Part shown: in pieces, positions 6,895 through 8,408 of the stretch
Numbering within the stretch: the stretch's first letter is position 1
Layout: every line of letters starts with the position of its first letter
Assembly: GCA_021780285.1 (NCBI GenBank)
Contig: JAJXZA010000381.1
Span: 1-8,408, forward strand
Length of the DNA: 8,408 bases
Direction of reading: 5' to 3'
DNA from: Planctomycetota bacterium
GTDB lineage: Bacteria > Planctomycetota > Phycisphaerae > WQYP01
Made by a program: the position numbers and the translations under genes
The notes under the pieces: model-generated
What the model saw: only the letters and a program-made list of their open reading frames with translations
What the model was told of the DNA's origin: nothing
Databases searched by the model: none

Positions 6895-8408
6895 GGCAAA
6901 ACCTCCAAGGAAAGGTGGCGTTCATCCGCAATACGGTCTTCCTGATCCCGGCGCTGCTGCGCCTGTTGGATGAGCGCCAGATATTCATCTTCAAAAAAAC
7001 GCAGCGTGCTAAGCACCGGATTCGGCGCCGACTGACCAAGTCCACACAGACTCGTTTGCTTAACCATGTCGCACAATTCTTTCAGCAGCACCAAATCGTG
7101 CGGTGAGCCTTCTCCTCGGCAGATGCGATCCAGCAATTCGTGCATTTCATAAGTGCCCACGCGACATGGCACGCATTTGCCGCAGCTTTCGGTCATGCAG
7201 AACTCCATGAAAAACCGCGCTACATCCACCATGTTGCTGGTCTCATCCATTACGATCATGCCGCCTGAACCCATAATGGACCCAAGTTTCATCAGCGACT
7301 CGTACTCTACCGGCAGGTCCAGATGGGCCGCGGGTATACATCCTCCCGAGGGGCCACCGGTTTGAACGGCCTTGAAAGCTTTTCCGTCCGGAATTCCGCC
7401 GGCAATGTCAAAAATAATTTCCCGCAGCGTAATGCCCATCGGCACTTCAATAAGGCCGGAGTTTTTAATCTTGCCGGTTAGCGCAAAAACCTTGGTACCT
7501 TTGCTCTTTTCGGTGCCCATGTCTGCAAACCAGGCAGCGCCATGGTTAATAATGGCCGGTATGTTGGCGTAGGTTTCAACATTGTTTATCAGCGTTGGGC
7601 AGCCATGAAGCCCTTTATTCGCGGGATACGGCGGCCTCGGACGCGGCACCCCACGATTGCCTTCCACACTGGCTATGAGCGCAGTCTCTTCGCCGCAAAC
7701 GAATGCCCCAGCGCCCAACCTTACCTCAACATTAAAGTTAAACTTGGTGCCGAAGATTTCGTGGCCAATCAGGTCCTGCCTCCTCGCCTGATTAATAGCC
7801 TTATTCAATCGTTTGACCGCCAACGGATACTCCGCCCGCACATATATAACTCCCTGCTCAGCCCCAACTGCGTAGGCGGCGATGGCCATACCTTCCAGTA
7901 CCCGGTGCGGATCGCCCTCCATAACGCTGCGGTCCATGAAAGCACCAGGGTCGCCCTCATCGCCATTGCAGATCACATACTTGCGTGTTCCACCGGCTTT
8001 GGCGACCGTGGCCCATTTAAGCCCAGTGGGGAAGCCAGCCCCGCCGCGTCCGCGTAGGCCCGACTCTGATATTTCGGCAACAACCTGCTGGGGACTCATG
8101 CTTGTAAGTGCCTTGAGCAGCGACTGATACGCACCGTGCCCAATGCAGTCGGCAATATCCTCCGGATCGGTACGACCGGAGTTTTCGCGCACCACAAGTT
8201 TTTGTTTCGTGAAAAATGGGTGCTGTGTATCGCAGACCAGTCGCTCCACAACGGGCCCGTTCAGCGAGGCTATAATTTCGCCGGCATCGGCAGGTGTAAC
8301 GTTTTGGTACAACCGATCATCCACGCGAACCAACGGACCATTGCAACACAGCCCCATGCAGCCCACAGGCTTTACACGCACGCTTTGGGCGCAACCCCGT
8401 TTTCGAGT
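6891..8408 (-). CDS. hoxF: HoxF, NAD(H)- and FMN-binding diaphorase subunit of bidirectional NiFe hydrogenase (5' partial)
   Basis: Diaphorase subunit that exchanges electrons between NAD(H) and the Fe-S chain of the Hox hydrogenase in the cytoplasm. The frame is open to the window edge, so the true start lies beyond 8408. A GTG at 8381 is in frame but falls inside a domain, so it is not the start. Residues are numbered from that codon. Residues 1-20 are the end of a thioredoxin-like [2Fe-2S] domain, with GCMGLCCNGP giving the second cysteine pair (C8, C12). A glycine-rich NADH-binding loop follows (GLRGRGGAGFPTG, 108-120), then the FMN-region motif ICNGDEGDPGAF (137-148), then a NuoF-type [4Fe-4S] site with C400, C403, C406 and C446. 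The protein ends about 50 residues later in a charged tail and has no C-terminal ferredoxin domain of the HydB/HndC kind. The stop overlaps the hoxU start (ATGA). NuoF of complex I is the alternative, but the hydrogenase genes that follow argue for HoxF. Confidence 0.93.
   Translation of the reverse strand, partial: TRKRGCAQSVRVKPVGCMGLCCNGPLVRVDDRLYQNVTPADAGEIIASLNGPVVERLVCDTQHPFFTKQKLVVRENSGRTDPEDIADCIGHGAYQSLLKALTSMSPQQVVAEISESGLRGRGGAGFPTGLKWATVAKAGGTRKYVICNGDEGDPGAFMDRSVMEGDPHRVLEGMAIAAYAVGAEQGVIYVRAEYPLAVKRLNKAINQARRQDLIGHEIFGTKFNFNVEVRLGAGAFVCGEETALIASVEGNRGVPRPRPPYPANKGLHGCPTLINNVETYANIPAIINHGAAWFADMGTEKSKGTKVFALTGKIKNSGLIEVPMGITLREIIFDIAGGIPDGKAFKAVQTGGPSGGCIPAAHLDLPVEYESLMKLGSIMGSGGMIVMDETSNMVDVARFFMEFCMTESCGKCVPCRVGTYEMHELLDRICRGEGSPHDLVLLKELCDMVKQTSLCGLGQSAPNPVLSTLRFFEDEYLALIQQAQQRRDQEDRIADERHLSLEVLP
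6902..6906 (-). promoter_or_regulatory. Ribosome binding site of hoxU
   Basis: GGAGG on the minus strand, 7 nt before the hoxU ATG (6894) and inside the last codons of hoxF. It supports the ATG that overlaps the hoxF stop and suggests translational coupling. Confidence 0.8.

Noticed and set aside
6891..8381. hoxF as a complete gene starting at the GTG at 8381
   Set aside because: The codon lies inside the [2Fe-2S] domain, the frame stays open upstream to the window edge, and no ribosome binding site can be argued.
6163..8408. Reading hoxF and hoxU as respiratory complex I genes (nuoF/nuoG)
   Set aside because: HoxU is far shorter than NuoG and lacks its molybdopterin-like C-terminal region, and the next genes are hydrogenase subunits.
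1..8408. Mobile elements, CRISPR arrays, tRNA/rRNA genes or a novel defence-type system
   Set aside because: I saw no direct-repeat arrays, inverted-repeat ends, transposase-like frames or RNA genes. The whole window is accounted for by six metabolic genes of known families.

Overview
The window is almost entirely coding, and every gene I can support lies on the minus strand, so it reads from position 8408 down to 1. It is one tightly packed cluster: hoxF (5' end cut by the window edge), hoxU, hoxY, hoxH, hoxW, then a pyruvate:ferredoxin oxidoreductase gene (nifJ/por type, 3' end cut by the other edge). Neighbours either overlap (4-nt ATGA junctions at hoxF/hoxU and hoxU/hoxY, 23 nt at hoxH/hoxW) or are 22-38 nt apart, and each internal start has a purine-rich ribosome binding site. 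I see no promoter or terminator inside the window; transcription presumably starts upstream of hoxF, beyond 8408.

Positions 8408-5600 encode the diaphorase half and the hydrogenase small subunit: HoxF (NAD(H)/FMN/Fe-S), HoxU (one [2Fe-2S] and several [4Fe-4S] clusters) and HoxY (proximal [4Fe-4S] cluster). Positions 5561-3605 encode the NiFe large subunit HoxH and its maturation protease HoxW. Together these form a bidirectional, cytoplasmic, NAD-linked NiFe hydrogenase of the HoxEFUYH type (group 3d by family knowledge). HoxE would be expected upstream but is not in the window.

Positions 3582-1 are a single open frame of 1194 codons. It encodes a one-chain PFOR with all the expected thiamine diphosphate and Fe-S ligand motifs and appears to stop just beyond the edge. 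The protein would decarboxylate pyruvate to acetyl-CoA and deliver low-potential electrons to ferredoxin or flavodoxin. Its placement 22 nt behind hoxW suggests co-expression, so electrons from pyruvate and from NADH could both be disposed of as H2; the reverse direction (H2-driven reduction of carriers) is also possible.

The gene set suggests a bacterium with an anaerobic or fermentative mode of life, with GC content in the mid-50s by eye. I cannot place it in a phylum from this sequence alone: Hox hydrogenases and PFOR both occur widely (cyanobacteria, proteobacteria, Chloroflexi and many uncultured lineages). All genes look intact and belong to known families; the operon linkage of PFOR to Hox is the most noteworthy point.
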